A stretch of DNA of 64,000 bases from Candidatus Korobacter versatilis (GCA_016185395.1 JACPNR010000006.1:124001-188000), one strand, 5' to 3'. Positions 18,884-27,919 are shown, counted from the first letter of the stretch. The notes: a model not told the origin generated them from the letters alone. Made by a program: numbers and translations.

Positions 18884-19013
18884 AGTAGTTAGGAGATAGG
18901 AGTTAGGAGTTAGCGCGAAGGCGACCTAGCTACTAACTCCTAACTCCTGACTCCTAACTCCTGACTCCTAACTCCTAACTCCTAACTCCTAACTCCTAAC
19001 TCCTAACTCCTGC
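18884..19013. repeat. heptanucleotide repeat hairpin, TAACTCC unit
   Basis: A left arm of GGAGTTA-type units (18884-18914) faces a right arm of about eleven TAACTCC/TGACTCC units (18931-19012). The period is 7 bp. The arms are complementary, so the locus can fold into a long hairpin or extrude as a cruciform. It is the largest of the heptamer loci in the window. Confidence 0.9.
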
Positions 19014-19014
19014 T

Positions 19015-19602
19015 TCATTTCAGCGGGTCGGCGGGCTTCTTCGGTTGCGGCTGCGCCGGTTTCGACGGCGGCGCTGCCGCATCCGTGAGCGGCGCGCTCA
19101 CGTGCTCGTGCACCACGACCCACTCGCCGTTGCGGCGCTCGAGCACCACCGTCCAGCGCAGGTCGAGCTTCTGCTGCGTGTTATCGGCGAGCGTTCCCAG
19201 CACGTTCCACGTGGCGGTGGCGTAGGCGAGGTCGCCCTTCCAGTGGACGTTCGCGTCCTCATTCAGCCGGATGTTCAGGCTCTGGTAATCCTGGAACAGT
19301 TTCTTCGTGCCGAGGTAGTGGTCGTCCCAGCCTTTGTACTGGAACGCCGCGAGGTCGAAGAAGATCAGGTCGGCATCCTTGGCGTAGAACTTCGCCGCCG
19401 CGTCGGGATCCATCGTGGACCAGGCGTTCAGTATCTCCTGCAGCCGCTTGGTGAGCTGCTGCACCGCCTCGGTCTCGGTGAGCGGAGGCTGCGCGCTCGC
19501 CGCAGCAGGCCGCGTGGCGCGTTTCGCGGCCGGCTTTTTGGTGGACGTCTGGGCGCCGGCCAGCGCGGCGATCAGTAAGAATACGAACAGCAGTCTCTTC
19601 AT
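19015..19602 (-). CDS. secreted NTF2-like (SnoaL/DUF4440-type) protein
   Basis: The 195-residue product has a signal peptide (1-17, ending AGA), a basic Ala/Lys linker and an NTF2-like domain (about 45-170). Diagnostic phrases are NAWSTMDPDAAAKFYAKDADLIFFD, then a central strand set, then LRWTVVLERRNGEWVVVHEH. The C-terminal tail is Pro/Lys-rich. Such cone-shaped folds bind small ligands or act as hydrolase-like enzymes. No substrate can be assigned. The stop codon lies only a few bases from the TAACTCC repeat array. Confidence 0.8.
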   Translation of the reverse strand: MKRLLFVFLLIAALAGAQTSTKKPAAKRATRPAAASAQPPLTETEAVQQLTKRLQEILNAWSTMDPDAAAKFYAKDADLIFFDLAAFQYKGWDDHYLGTKKLFQDYQSLNIRLNEDANVHWKGDLAYATATWNVLGTLADNTQQKLDLRWTVVLERRNGEWVVVHEHVSAPLTDAAAPPSKPAQPQPKKPADPLK

Positions 19603-19721
19603 CGGGACCCTCGCTTCCAGCCAGAGAGCGAATTGTCGTTGCTCGTGAGAGCAGCGTCAACTCAGGCCAGAGCTGGAATTCTTTACCTAGTGTCGTTGTT
19701 TGGCGCAACCTATCGCGGCGA

Positions 19722-20072
19722 ATGGCACTCCCATCAACGACCACAGTTACCGGTTCCCCGACCGAGGCTTGGGTGTATGTAGAGTCTGCACGGAGCAAGC
19801 AAGTCCGGCGCGCGCGGCGCTCCACCAAACTGCTCGAGTTCGCCCGTCCCGAGAACGGACACCGCATCGTGCCCCACCTTGTCCTCGACCCGGTCCCTCC
19901 GGAAGAGGCGAGTTGGGTGGGCAAGTATCTGGAAATGGCGGACCACGCGCTGAACAACCACGACCTGCCCAACCCCGCCGCGCGGCCCGGCGGGCCGAAC
20001 AAGGTCACGCGGGAAGGCGTGCGGGTGGGTACCGGCATCGGCACCCGCGGCCCCATGCGCCGCCAGGCGTAG
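19722..20072 (+). CDS. hypothetical protein, 116 residues
   Basis: The ORF has third-position GC like its neighbours and no competing frame. The product has a basic segment (about 25-36), a conserved-looking core RIVPHLVLDPVPPEEASWVGKYLEMADHALN and a Gly/Arg-rich tail. No domain is recognised. Only a weak GGCGA lies before the ATG, so the start is uncertain. It precedes the rplU promoter. Confidence 0.45.
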   Translation: MALPSTTTVTGSPTEAWVYVESARSKQVRRARRSTKLLEFARPENGHRIVPHLVLDPVPPEEASWVGKYLEMADHALNNHDLPNPAARPGGPNKVTREGVRVGTGIGTRGPMRRQA

Positions 20073-20075
20073 GAC

Positions 20076-20105
20076 TGGCCAGAGTCAACGATTCTCTGCT
20101 AAAAT
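20076..20105 (+). promoter_or_regulatory. promoter of rplU-rpmA
   Basis: An extended -10 TGC-TAAAAT (20097-20105) has a weak -35 TGGCCA about 18 bp upstream. It is the same promoter style as upstream of gyrB. Confidence 0.45.
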
Positions 20106-20173
20106 CACTAGGTTTGCCTGTAGTCCCAATCCTCTACAGTCAATAGGGTTTCATCTTTTTCGGAGGCAATGCT

Positions 20174-20671
20174 ATGTACGCGGTCATTCGCGCCGGGGGT
20201 AAACAGTATCGCGTCGCGCCCGGGGACGTGATCAGGGTGGAAAAGACCCCTGCGTCGAACGGCAAGGTGGAGTTCACGGACGTGCTCGCCGTCAGCGGGC
20301 AGGAGGGCCAGATCGGGCGTCCGGAGAGCGGCGCGCGCGTGGTGGGCAGCGTGGTCGAGGAAGGCCGCGCCGACAAGATCATCGTGTTCCACTTCAAGCG
20401 CAAGAAGCAGTACAAGAAACTGGCCGGCCATCGCCAGCCGTTCACCGCGGTGCGCATCACCGAGATCGCGTTCGACGGGCAGAAGTTCACCGCGCCGGAC
20501 GAACCGGCGAAGGAAAAGAAGGCCAAGCCGGCGAAGGCTGAGGCGCACTCCGGCGAGACGCACGAGAAGAAGACGAGCGCGGCGAAGCATGCCGCCAGCA
20601 AGCACGCGGCCGCGAAACACGCCGCCAAGAAACACACGGCCAAGAAGGCCGATCACAAGAAGAAGAAATAA
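20174..20671 (+). CDS. rplU: 50S ribosomal protein L21 with Lys/Ala-rich C-terminal extension
   Basis: Residues 1-103 are a normal L21 (MYAVIRAGGKQYRVAPGD, then KKQYKKLAGHRQPFTAVRI). L21 binds 23S rRNA in the large subunit. The protein is 165 residues long against about 103 in E. coli. The extra 60 residues are Lys, Ala and His repeats (KHAASKHAAAKHAAKKHTAKK), probably disordered and RNA-binding. A GGAGG lies before the ATG. rpmA follows after 18 bases in the usual order rplU-rpmA-obgE. Confidence 0.97.
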   Translation: MYAVIRAGGKQYRVAPGDVIRVEKTPASNGKVEFTDVLAVSGQEGQIGRPESGARVVGSVVEEGRADKIIVFHFKRKKQYKKLAGHRQPFTAVRITEIAFDGQKFTAPDEPAKEKKAKPAKAEAHSGETHEKKTSAAKHAASKHAAAKHAAKKHTAKKADHKKKK

Positions 20672-20689
20672 GGACTGAGAGACTGAGCC

Positions 20690-20962
20690 ATGGCACATAA
20701 GAAGGGTCTAGGAAGTTCACGCAACGGGCGCGATTCGAACGCGCAGCGGCTGGGAGTGAAGGCGTTCGGCGGACAGCTTGTCCCCGGCGGCTCGATCATC
20801 GTGCGGCAGCGCGGCACGCGGCTGAAGGCCGGTCCGAACGTGGGCCGCGGCAAAGACGACACGCTCTTCGCCAAGGTCACCGGCGTGATCAAGTTCACCG
20901 ACCGCGGGGGCATGGGCAAGTTCGTCTCCGTGGAGCCGGTGGAGCTCGACGAGAAGGCCTAA
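20690..20962 (+). CDS. rpmA: 50S ribosomal protein L27
   Basis: The 90-residue product begins [22 protein letters not shown], the canonical L27 N-terminus without a cleavable leader. L27 reaches into the peptidyl-transferase centre. It is cotranscribed with rplU. A hairpin with a T-rich tail lies 50 bases downstream, before the convergent gene. Confidence 0.97.
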   Translation: MAHKKGLGSSRNGRDSNAQRLGVKAFGGQLVPGGSIIVRQRGTRLKAGPNVGRGKDDTLFAKVTGVIKFTDRGGMGKFVSVEPVELDEKA

Positions 20963-21014
20963 GGCATCACCGCCGAGGCGCCGAGGGCGCCGAGAAAAAC
21001 TTTAAGATGACTTT

Positions 21015-21039
21015 AAGGCCTCGCGTTGAGTGAGGCCTT
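21015..21039. terminator. terminator between rpmA and the convergent gene
   Basis: AAGGCCTC (21015-21022) pairs with GAGGCCTT (21032-21039) across a 9-base loop, and CTTATTT follows. Flanking A and T runs on both sides suit both strands. Confidence 0.7.
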
Positions 21040-21040
21040 C

Positions 21041-21586
21041 TTATTTGCGCACGCGGACGATGAGACACGGATCGCGCCGCATGCTGGGCGTGAGCAGCGC
21101 GACGGTGAGATGGCGGTCGATGCGATCAACCTCGTCGATCACGTAGTAGACGTCACGCACCTGAAGGTTACGATCGCCTTCGAGGTAGACCATCGGGACC
21201 GGTCCCCACGCTGCCGAGTGAAGCAGATGCGGCCGGGGGCCTTCAGCGCCGACCGGCTCGCCGTCGTAGAACACCTGCGGCGGCCGTCCCCGCACAGAGA
21301 TCAAGGGCGGCGGAAGGCCGGCCACGCAGGCGCTGGCAGCGAATGCTTGCGGTGTCGCAACGAAATGGCCCTTGGGAGTAATGGTGGCGGTCATGACCAT
21401 GAACACCGGGACCAGCAGGCCGCCAATCACCATCGAGATAATGAACGGCGCGCGGTAGTAGAGGTCGCCATTGAAGCGATTGCGCAGGCGGCCGAGTGCG
21501 CTGCGTAGTTGAGCGAGCGGAGATGCGACCAGCCTTCGCACTCTTTCATTGACACCGCGTTCTCGAGGCGAGTTCCGCAAGCGCAT
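21041..21586 (-). CDS. hypothetical single-span membrane protein
   Basis: The 181-residue product has an Arg-rich N-terminal 45 residues, one hydrophobic span (about 48-70, IISMVIGGLLVPVFMVMTATI) and a C-terminal region with no recognised domain (VYLEGDRNLQVRDVYYVIDEVDR). The ATG at 21586 lies only 51 bases from the divergent obgE start, and no clear Shine-Dalgarno is seen, so the start is uncertain. The coding bias and a terminator at its 3' end support a real gene. Confidence 0.5.
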   Translation of the reverse strand: MRLRNSPRERGVNERVRRLVASPLAQLRSALGRLRNRFNGDLYYRAPFIISMVIGGLLVPVFMVMTATITPKGHFVATPQAFAASACVAGLPPPLISVRGRPPQVFYDGEPVGAEGPRPHLLHSAAWGPVPMVYLEGDRNLQVRDVYYVIDEVDRIDRHLTVALLTPSMRRDPCLIVRVRK

Positions 21587-21637
21587 TAGGAATTCGGCGT
21601 CGTTATACTGATTGGTTCGCGGCGGAGCCGCACATAA

Positions 21638-22837
<1,200 letters not shown>

Positions 22838-22845
22838 GAAAACCC

Positions 22846-22910
22846 TTAACCACTAAGGACACGAAGGAACACGAAGGAAATTCAAGAACCTTCGTGACCT
22901 TCGTGGTTAC
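22846..22910. repeat. two-arm intergenic repeat, cacgaagga / ccttcgtg units
   Basis: A left arm of CACGAAGGA-like units with 9-10-bp period faces a right arm of CCTTCGTG units. It fills the gap between convergent obgE and the thioredoxin gene. The same family recurs at 23508, 46551, 53971 and 60181. Confidence 0.75.
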
Positions 22911-23431
22911 GGTTTGCTTTGGTAGTCGGTCTCGAGGCCGGCGCTGGCGAGCAGCCCGCGCAGCGCGCCTTCCCCGCCACCGCCGCGCTGCGTGGCCGCG
23001 ATGTTGCCCTCGCGATCGATGACCACGTAGACGGGATAGGCGTCCGCCGCGTACATGGCCGCCAGGTTGGTGTCGTCGTTGAGCACGATGCGCACCGTCC
23101 GCGGATGCTCCTGCAGATACTTCTTCACCGTCTTCTTGCCCTCGCCCACGTCGATGGCCAGCACGATCAGCCCGCGGGGCGCGAATTCCTTGTCGATGGC
23201 GTCGAGCAAATGCTCTTCGCTCTTGCAGACGGGGCACCACGTCGTCCAGAACTGCAGCAGGACGACCTTCCCTTTGACGGAGGCGTTGTTGAAACTCTGG
23301 CCGTCCATCGTCCGAGCGCGGAAGTTCGGCGCGCGCTCGTTATCTTCATCGGAAGCGACGGAGGGCAGCGTGCCGGCGAACAGCAGCGCGACGGCCAGGA
23401 CCACGCGGATTGGGCGAGCGAGGGCGAACAT
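22907..23431 (-). CDS. TlpA-like thioredoxin-fold protein, exported
   Basis: The 174-residue product has a signal peptide or anchor (about 5-27), then an AhpC/TSA-like thioredoxin domain: GKVVLLQFWTTWCPVC with redox cysteines C66 and C69, then APRGLIVLAIDVGE, then AYPVYVVIDREG with the cis-Pro. TlpA/ResA-type proteins reduce or isomerise disulfides in the periplasm, often for cytochrome c maturation, but no such genes are near. Starts further upstream are possible; the ATG at 23431 fits the signal peptide best. Confidence 0.88.
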   Translation of the reverse strand: MFALARPIRVVLAVALLFAGTLPSVASDEDNERAPNFRARTMDGQSFNNASVKGKVVLLQFWTTWCPVCKSEEHLLDAIDKEFAPRGLIVLAIDVGEGKKTVKKYLQEHPRTVRIVLNDDTNLAAMYAADAYPVYVVIDREGNIAATQRGGGGEGALRGLLASAGLETDYQSKP

Positions 23432-23507
23432 CGCGTGGACTATACCCCCGATGGGACTGCGCGGCAATCTCGTGACGTAATCCTGCTTGCGAGGAAGCAA
23501 GAAGACC

Positions 23508-23586
23508 TTTAACCACGAAGGTCACGAAGTTCCACGAAAGTTTTTGAGTTTCCTTCGTGTTCCTTCGTGACCTTCGTGGTTAAATC
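23508..23586. repeat. two-arm intergenic repeat, cacgaag / cttcgtg units
   Basis: Left arm AACCACGAAGGTCACGAAG and right arm CTTCGTGACCTTCGTGGTT are near-perfect complements around a short central segment. The hairpin lies between the divergent thioredoxin and GATase genes and covers the space where their promoters should be. Confidence 0.8.
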
Positions 23587-23592
23587 TTTAGT

Positions 23593-24357
23593 ATGCGCAT
23601 CGGCATCGTGGGCGATTACAACCCCGCCACGGAATCGCATCCGGCCACCACGAGCGCGCTTTTTCTCGCGGCGCGGGCCAACGGTCTCACCGCCGACATC
23701 GAATGGATCTCGACCCCGCGCGTGACCGAGGGCGCGCTGCTGCGTTGCGACGGCCTCTTTGCCGCGCCCGGCTCGCCGTATCGCTCCGCCGGCGGCATGC
23801 TCGCCGCGCTGCAGTTTGCCCGTGAGCGGATGCGCCCCATGCTCGCCACCTGCGGCGGCTTTCAGTACACGCTCATCGAGGCGGTGCGCAACGTCCTCGG
23901 CATTGCCAACGCCGACACCGCGGAGAACAACACGCCCGGCGCCGTGAACGTGATCACGCCCGTGGTGTGCGCGGTGGAACAGCGCGGCGAGCAAGACCCA
24001 AAGCTGGTGGGACAAGCCAAGCTCACCGTGGTTCCAGACACACAATTGGCCGCCGCCATGGGCCCGGGCGAGCACTTCGAAGGCTTCTTCTGCAACTACG
24101 AGCCCGCCGCCGAGTGGCTGCCGCGCTTCACCGAAGCCGGACTGCGCGCCAACGCGCACGGGCCGCAAGGCGAGCTGCGCGGCGTGGAGATCACCGGACA
24201 TCCGTTCTTTATCGCCACGCTCTTCCAGCCGCAGCTCACTTCGAAGCGCAGTGGCAGGCCGCATCCGCTGCTGGTCGCGTACGTGAACGCGGTCAACGAG
24301 TTCGGCACGAACGAGAAGAAGGCGGCGCGGAAGGCCGCGCGCAAGACGGCCTCCTGA
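23593..24357 (+). CDS. CTP-synthase C-terminal-related amidotransferase-like protein
   Basis: The 254-residue product resembles the class I glutamine amidotransferase half of CTP synthase without the synthase half. The nucleophile region is MLATCGGFQY (C87). The C-terminal motif is HPFFIATLFQPQ, so the FHPE His and Glu that complete the triad are Gln212 and Gln214. It is therefore unlikely to be a normal glutaminase. Databases hold a family named CTP synthase C-terminal region-related (seleno)protein that this matches by pattern. The C-terminus ends in a Lys/Ala/Arg-rich tail. No partner synthase is adjacent. Confidence 0.75.
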   Translation: MRIGIVGDYNPATESHPATTSALFLAARANGLTADIEWISTPRVTEGALLRCDGLFAAPGSPYRSAGGMLAALQFARERMRPMLATCGGFQYTLIEAVRNVLGIANADTAENNTPGAVNVITPVVCAVEQRGEQDPKLVGQAKLTVVPDTQLAAAMGPGEHFEGFFCNYEPAAEWLPRFTEAGLRANAHGPQGELRGVEITGHPFFIATLFQPQLTSKRSGRPHPLLVAYVNAVNEFGTNEKKAARKAARKTAS

Positions 24358-24393
24358 AAGGCGCTTTCCGCTGTACGCTTTCCGCTCTCCAGA
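24358..24393 (+). repeat. heptamer repeat arm, GCTTTCC unit
   Basis: The region reads as GCTTTCC-GCTGTAC-GCTTTCC-GCTCTCC, a period of 7 bp. Only one arm is evident, directly after the amidotransferase-like gene. Confidence 0.6.
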
Positions 24394-24460
24394 TCCAAGC
24401 CGACGGCGGAGAGCGGTCCACGATTCGCGCTGCCCCTCCCCCTGTGATAGACATTCGGAG

Positions 24461-25153
24461 ATGAACATCGGCTTGTTCGGCGGAACCTTCGATCCCGTGC
24501 ATCGCGGACACCTCGCGGTGGCGCGCGCGGCCGCCGAGCGCTTCGCGCTCAAGCAGGTGCTGTTCGTGCCGGCGTCGCGGCCGCCGCACAAGGCCGTGGG
24601 CCGCACGCCGTTCCTGCATCGCTACGCCATGCTGGCGCTCGCCCTGAGCAAAGACAAAGACTTCATCCCCTCGCTGCTCGAAGCGCCGGACGGCAGCGAC
24701 CGCCCCAGCTACACGCTCGATACCGTGCGCCGCGCGAAGAAGGGACTGGGGAAGGCGGCGCGGCTGCACGTGATCCTCGGCATCGACGCCTTCGAAGAGA
24801 TCGCCACCTGGCACGAGGCGGTCACGCTGCTGCGCGAGGCCGAGTTCATCGTGGCCAGCCGCCCGGGATGGTCGCTCGGCGACGTGGCCGCGGCGCTGCC
24901 GGCGGCGCTGCGTCCCAACAAGTCCGTGCTGAAGACGTTCTCGAAAGGGGCTTTGTCACGCACCACGGGCGCGGGAGACGTGGTGCTCGACCAAGGACGC
25001 GTCGTCCTGCACCTGCTGCCCGAAGTCAAGGTGCCGTTCTCCTCCAGCGAGGCGCGCTCGGCGGTGGCGGGCAAGCGCTCGCTGGCGCGATTCGTCACGC
25101 CCGAGGTGGCCGAATACATCCGCAAGCAGCATCTATACCGCAAGTGGGTTTAG
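24461..25153 (+). CDS. nadD: nicotinate-nucleotide adenylyltransferase
   Basis: NadD joins nicotinate mononucleotide and ATP to give deamido-NAD. The nucleotidyltransferase motif GGTFDPVHRGH is at 7-17, and the C-terminal SSSEARSAV corresponds to the ISSTxIR motif. At 230 residues the length is normal. It is followed by rsfS, sigma-54 activator and rlmH genes; nadD-rsfS-rlmH is a widely conserved order, often near obgE. Confidence 0.95.
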   Translation: MNIGLFGGTFDPVHRGHLAVARAAAERFALKQVLFVPASRPPHKAVGRTPFLHRYAMLALALSKDKDFIPSLLEAPDGSDRPSYTLDTVRRAKKGLGKAARLHVILGIDAFEEIATWHEAVTLLREAEFIVASRPGWSLGDVAAALPAALRPNKSVLKTFSKGALSRTTGAGDVVLDQGRVVLHLLPEVKVPFSSSEARSAVAGKRSLARFVTPEVAEYIRKQHLYRKWV

Positions 25154-25197
25154 ACTTGGATTGCAGTTCGGCAATCGGATCACTGACACAACCCTTG

Positions 25198-25701
25198 ATG
25201 AAACCTGCCTCCACGCGCCAGCAAGTCCGCACCGCCCTCGCCGCTTGCGAAGAGAAGAAAGCCGAGAACATCACCATCCTCGAGATGGACCAGGCCGCCT
25301 CCGCCTTCACCGATTATTTCGTCATCTGCTCGGGCACGAACCCGCGCCAGGTCCAGGCCATCGCCGACGAAGTCGACCTGCGCCTCAAGCGCGAGGGCCA
25401 GATACCCACGCACATCGAGGGATACCAGAAGGCGGAGTGGGTGCTGCTCGATTACCTGGACTTCGTGGTGCACGTCTTCGCGCCTTCGGCGCGCGCCTTC
25501 TACGACCTGGAACGGCTGTGGAAGGGCGCCAAGCACATGACGCCAGCGGAGCTTGCGGTGAAACCCACGAAGGCCGCCGCCACGAAAGCGCCGGCCACAA
25601 AGAAGCAAGCTGCCGCCAAGCCGGCTGCGCGCAAGGCGGCGAAGAGCAAGGCCTCCACGCGCTCGCGCTCGGCAAAACGGCGGGTCCGCAGAGCGTCCTA
25701 G
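25198..25701 (+). CDS. rsfS: ribosomal silencing factor RsfS with Lys/Ala-rich tail
   Basis: RsfS binds L14 and blocks subunit joining when nutrients are low. Residues 8-115 match the family (KKAENITILEMDQ, then FTDYFVICSGTNPRQVQAIADEV, then EWVLLDYLDFVVHVF). The C-terminal 45 residues are a Lys/Ala/Arg-rich extension not seen in most homologues, similar in character to that of L21 in this window. The ATG at 25198 is chosen by alignment; a longer open frame upstream overlaps nadD and is a shadow. Confidence 0.93.
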   Translation: MKPASTRQQVRTALAACEEKKAENITILEMDQAASAFTDYFVICSGTNPRQVQAIADEVDLRLKREGQIPTHIEGYQKAEWVLLDYLDFVVHVFAPSARAFYDLERLWKGAKHMTPAELAVKPTKAAATKAPATKKQAAAKPAARKAAKSKASTRSRSAKRRVRRAS

Positions 25702-25746
25702 GATCTTCGGAGCAAAGTAGAATACGCGGCGGAGTTCGCGTCGCTC

Positions 25747-26748
25747 ATGTCCCGCCCCGACTCAACCCGCTCCGCGCGCCCGGCGGCATCCTCCGCGGCC
25801 TCTGCGTTGCAAGCTTTTGACTCGAAGCAGCTGTTCGTCGCGCACGATCCCAAGTCCCGCAAGCTGCTCGAGCAGGTAGAGAAGGTCGCGCCCACCACGG
25901 CCACGCTGCTTATCCGCGGCGAGAGTGGGACGGGCAAAGACCTGCTCGCGGAACTCATCCATTTCCTGTCTTCCTCGGCAAACCGCGGGGCGGGCGAGCC
26001 GTTCGTGAAGATAGACTGCGCTTCCCTGCCGCACGAGCTGGTGGAGAGCGAGCTGTTCGGCTACGAGAAGGGCGCGTTCACCGGCGCCACCGAGATGAAG
26101 CGCGGACGCCTCGAGCTCGCCGGCGCGGGTACGCTCGTCCTTGACGAGATCGCCGCTCTCTCCATGCCGGCGCAAGCCAAACTGCTGCGCGTGATCGAGG
26201 AGCGCAAGTTCGATCGCCTCGGCGGGAGCAAGCCGATCACGGTGGAAGCGCGCCTCATCGCGCTCACCAACATCGACCTCGAACACGCAGTCGCCCGCAA
26301 GACCTTTCGCGAGGACCTTTATTACCGGCTGAACGTGGTGCCGTTGACGGTCACGCCGCTGCGTGAGCGTCCCGCGGACATCGCCCCGCTCGCCGAGCAT
26401 CTCGTCGCGCAGCTTGCGGAGGTCCATCGCAAGCCGAAGCCGGCGCTGTCGGCCGCGGCGGCGCGGGCGCTGGAGCAGTACGCGTTCCCGGGGAACGTCC
26501 GCGAGCTGCGCAACATTTTGGAGCGCGCGGTGGTCTATGGCTCGGGCGGCGAGCTGCAGGCCGAAGACCTGCCGGCGCACGTCGCCGGCGGAAGGGCGGG
26601 CGGCAAGCAGACGCTCGAGCAGCGCGAGCGCGCGTACATCGCCGAAGTGCTGGAGTTCACGCGCGGCAAGAAGTCGCAGGCGGCGGCCATCCTCGGCATC
26701 AGCAGGAAGACGTTGCTGGAGAAGAGAAAGCGCTACGGGCTGGACTGA
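25747..26748 (+). CDS. sigma-54-dependent transcriptional activator without receiver domain
   Basis: The 333-residue product has an AAA+ core with Walker A GESGTGKD, the sigma-54 contact loop GAFTGAT, Walker B TLVLDEI and the arginine-finger region FREDLYYRLNVV. A Fis-type helix-turn-helix ends the protein (KSQAAAILGISRKTLLEKRKRYG). Only about 30 residues precede the AAA+ domain, so there is no response-regulator or PAS input, and activity may be controlled by level or by a partner. It sits between rsfS and rlmH, an uncommon position. No sigma-54 promoter was found nearby. Confidence 0.92.
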   Translation: MSRPDSTRSARPAASSAASALQAFDSKQLFVAHDPKSRKLLEQVEKVAPTTATLLIRGESGTGKDLLAELIHFLSSSANRGAGEPFVKIDCASLPHELVESELFGYEKGAFTGATEMKRGRLELAGAGTLVLDEIAALSMPAQAKLLRVIEERKFDRLGGSKPITVEARLIALTNIDLEHAVARKTFREDLYYRLNVVPLTVTPLRERPADIAPLAEHLVAQLAEVHRKPKPALSAAAARALEQYAFPGNVRELRNILERAVVYGSGGELQAEDLPAHVAGGRAGGKQTLEQRERAYIAEVLEFTRGKKSQAAAILGISRKTLLEKRKRYGLD

Positions 26749-26759
26749 ACCATTTTTTC

Positions 26760-26853
26760 GCCGCGGATCTTCACGGATAAACACGGACAGGGCTTTTCCT
26801 ATATAAATCCGTGGTGCGAACTATCCGTGTGAATCCGCGCGAATCCGCGGCGG
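26760..26853. repeat. two-arm intergenic repeat, cgcggat / atccgcg units
   Basis: The left arm, with CCGCGGATCTTCACGGATAA and ACACGGAC, faces ATCCGTG, ATCCGTGTGAATCCGCG and ATCCGCGGCGG on the right. Related copies lie at 12048, 28978, 31209, 37776 and 47443. Confidence 0.75.
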
Positions 26854-26863
26854 AAGGGTTGTC

Positions 26864-27310
26864 GTGAAGCTGCGCATCGCCTGGATCGGCAAGACGAAGG
26901 AACCGGCCATCACCGCGCTGACGGCGGAGTACATGCAGCGGCTCGGCCGCTACGTGGACTCCGAGTCGCAGGAATCGCCGTCGGAAGAAGCGCTGCTCAA
27001 GTCCCTCGAGAAGCTCGGCGGACGCACCCGGCCCGTGCTCGTCATCCTCGACCAGCGCGGGCGCCAGTTCACCTCGGAAGAATTCTCGCAGTTCCTCAAC
27101 GACCAGCAGGACCGCGGCACCCAGCAGCTCGTGTTCGCCGTCGGCCCGGCGGACGGATTCACCGCCGCCGCGCGCCACGCCGCCGACCTCACGCTCGCGT
27201 TCGGCAAGATGACGCTCGCGCATGAACTCGCCCGCGTGGTGTTGCTCGAGCAGCTGTATCGGGCGTTTACAATCCTGAAAGGCCATCCCTATCACACGGG
27301 ACATTCGTAG
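26864..27310 (+). CDS. rlmH: 23S rRNA (pseudouridine1915-N3)-methyltransferase RlmH
   Basis: RlmH is a SPOUT methyltransferase acting on helix 69 of 23S rRNA in assembled ribosomes. The 148-residue product shows the family start MKLRIAWIGKTK, the knot region VFAVGPADGF and the C-terminal LLEQLYRAFTILKGHPYH. The start is a GTG directly after the repeat element. Confidence 0.93.
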   Translation: MKLRIAWIGKTKEPAITALTAEYMQRLGRYVDSESQESPSEEALLKSLEKLGGRTRPVLVILDQRGRQFTSEEFSQFLNDQQDRGTQQLVFAVGPADGFTAAARHAADLTLAFGKMTLAHELARVVLLEQLYRAFTILKGHPYHTGHS

Positions 27311-27382
27311 TTCTCAGTTCCCGGTTCTCAGTTCTCAGAACTGTGGCCGGCTACTGAGGACCGAGAACTGAGAACCGAGAAC
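27310..27382. repeat. heptamer repeat hairpin, GTTCTCA / GAGAACY units
   Basis: Left arm GTTCTCA-GTTCCCG-GTTCTCA-GTTCTCA and right arm GAGGACC-GAGAACT-GAGAACC-GAGAAC have 7-bp period and complementary sequence. It fills the rlmH-cobO gap and ends at the cobO start codon. Confidence 0.9.
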
Positions 27383-27919
27383 TTGAGCGAGACGCGACGC
27401 GGCTTGGTGATTGTGAACACCGGCCCGGGCAAGGGCAAGACGACGGCCGCCATGGGCACGGCGCTGCGCGCCGTGGGCAACGGACTGCGCGTGCTCATGC
27501 TGCAGTTCCTCAAGGGCTCGTGGCACTACGGCGAGCTCGACGCGGTCGCCGCCTTCGGCGACAAGTTCGTGATGAAGCAGATGGGCCGCGGCTTCGTGAA
27601 AGTAGGCGGCGCCGAGACCGACCCCGAAGATGTGAAGCTGGTCGAGGCCGCGTGGGCCGAGGCCGAGCAGGCCATCCTCTCCGGCGAGTGGGACCTGATC
27701 ATCCTCGACGAGATCAACTACGCCATCAGTTACAAGATGCTCGGCGCCGAGAAAGTGGCCGACGTGCTCAAGCGCAAGCCCGAGCAGGTCCACGTGATCC
27801 TCACCGGACGCAACGCGCACCCGTCGATCGTGGAAATCGCTGACACCGTTACGGAGATGCGCGAGGTCAAGCACGCCTACCAGAAAGGCATCATGGCGCA
27901 GCGCGGGATCGAGTACTGA
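27383..27919 (+). CDS. cobO: cob(I)alamin adenosyltransferase, CobO type
   Basis: CobO/BtuR transfers the adenosyl group of ATP to corrinoids to make adenosylcobalamin. The 178-residue product has the P-loop NTGPGKGKTTAAMG near the N-terminus, then LQFLKGSWHYGE, then DLIILDEINYAI and VILTGRNAH. The start is a TTG immediately after a heptamer repeat, so translation may depend on the repeat's folding. No other cobalamin genes are near. Confidence 0.92.
   Translation: MSETRRGLVIVNTGPGKGKTTAAMGTALRAVGNGLRVLMLQFLKGSWHYGELDAVAAFGDKFVMKQMGRGFVKVGGAETDPEDVKLVEAAWAEAEQAILSGEWDLIILDEINYAISYKMLGAEKVADVLKRKPEQVHVILTGRNAHPSIVEIADTVTEMREVKHAYQKGIMAQRGIEY

Noticed and set aside
18931-19013. CRISPR array
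   Set aside because: The units are 7 bp in direct tandem without spacers, and no cas genes are seen.
24868-25197. N-terminal extension of RsfS
   Set aside because: It overlaps nadD in another frame and has no homology-like sequence; the ATG at 25198 fits the family.
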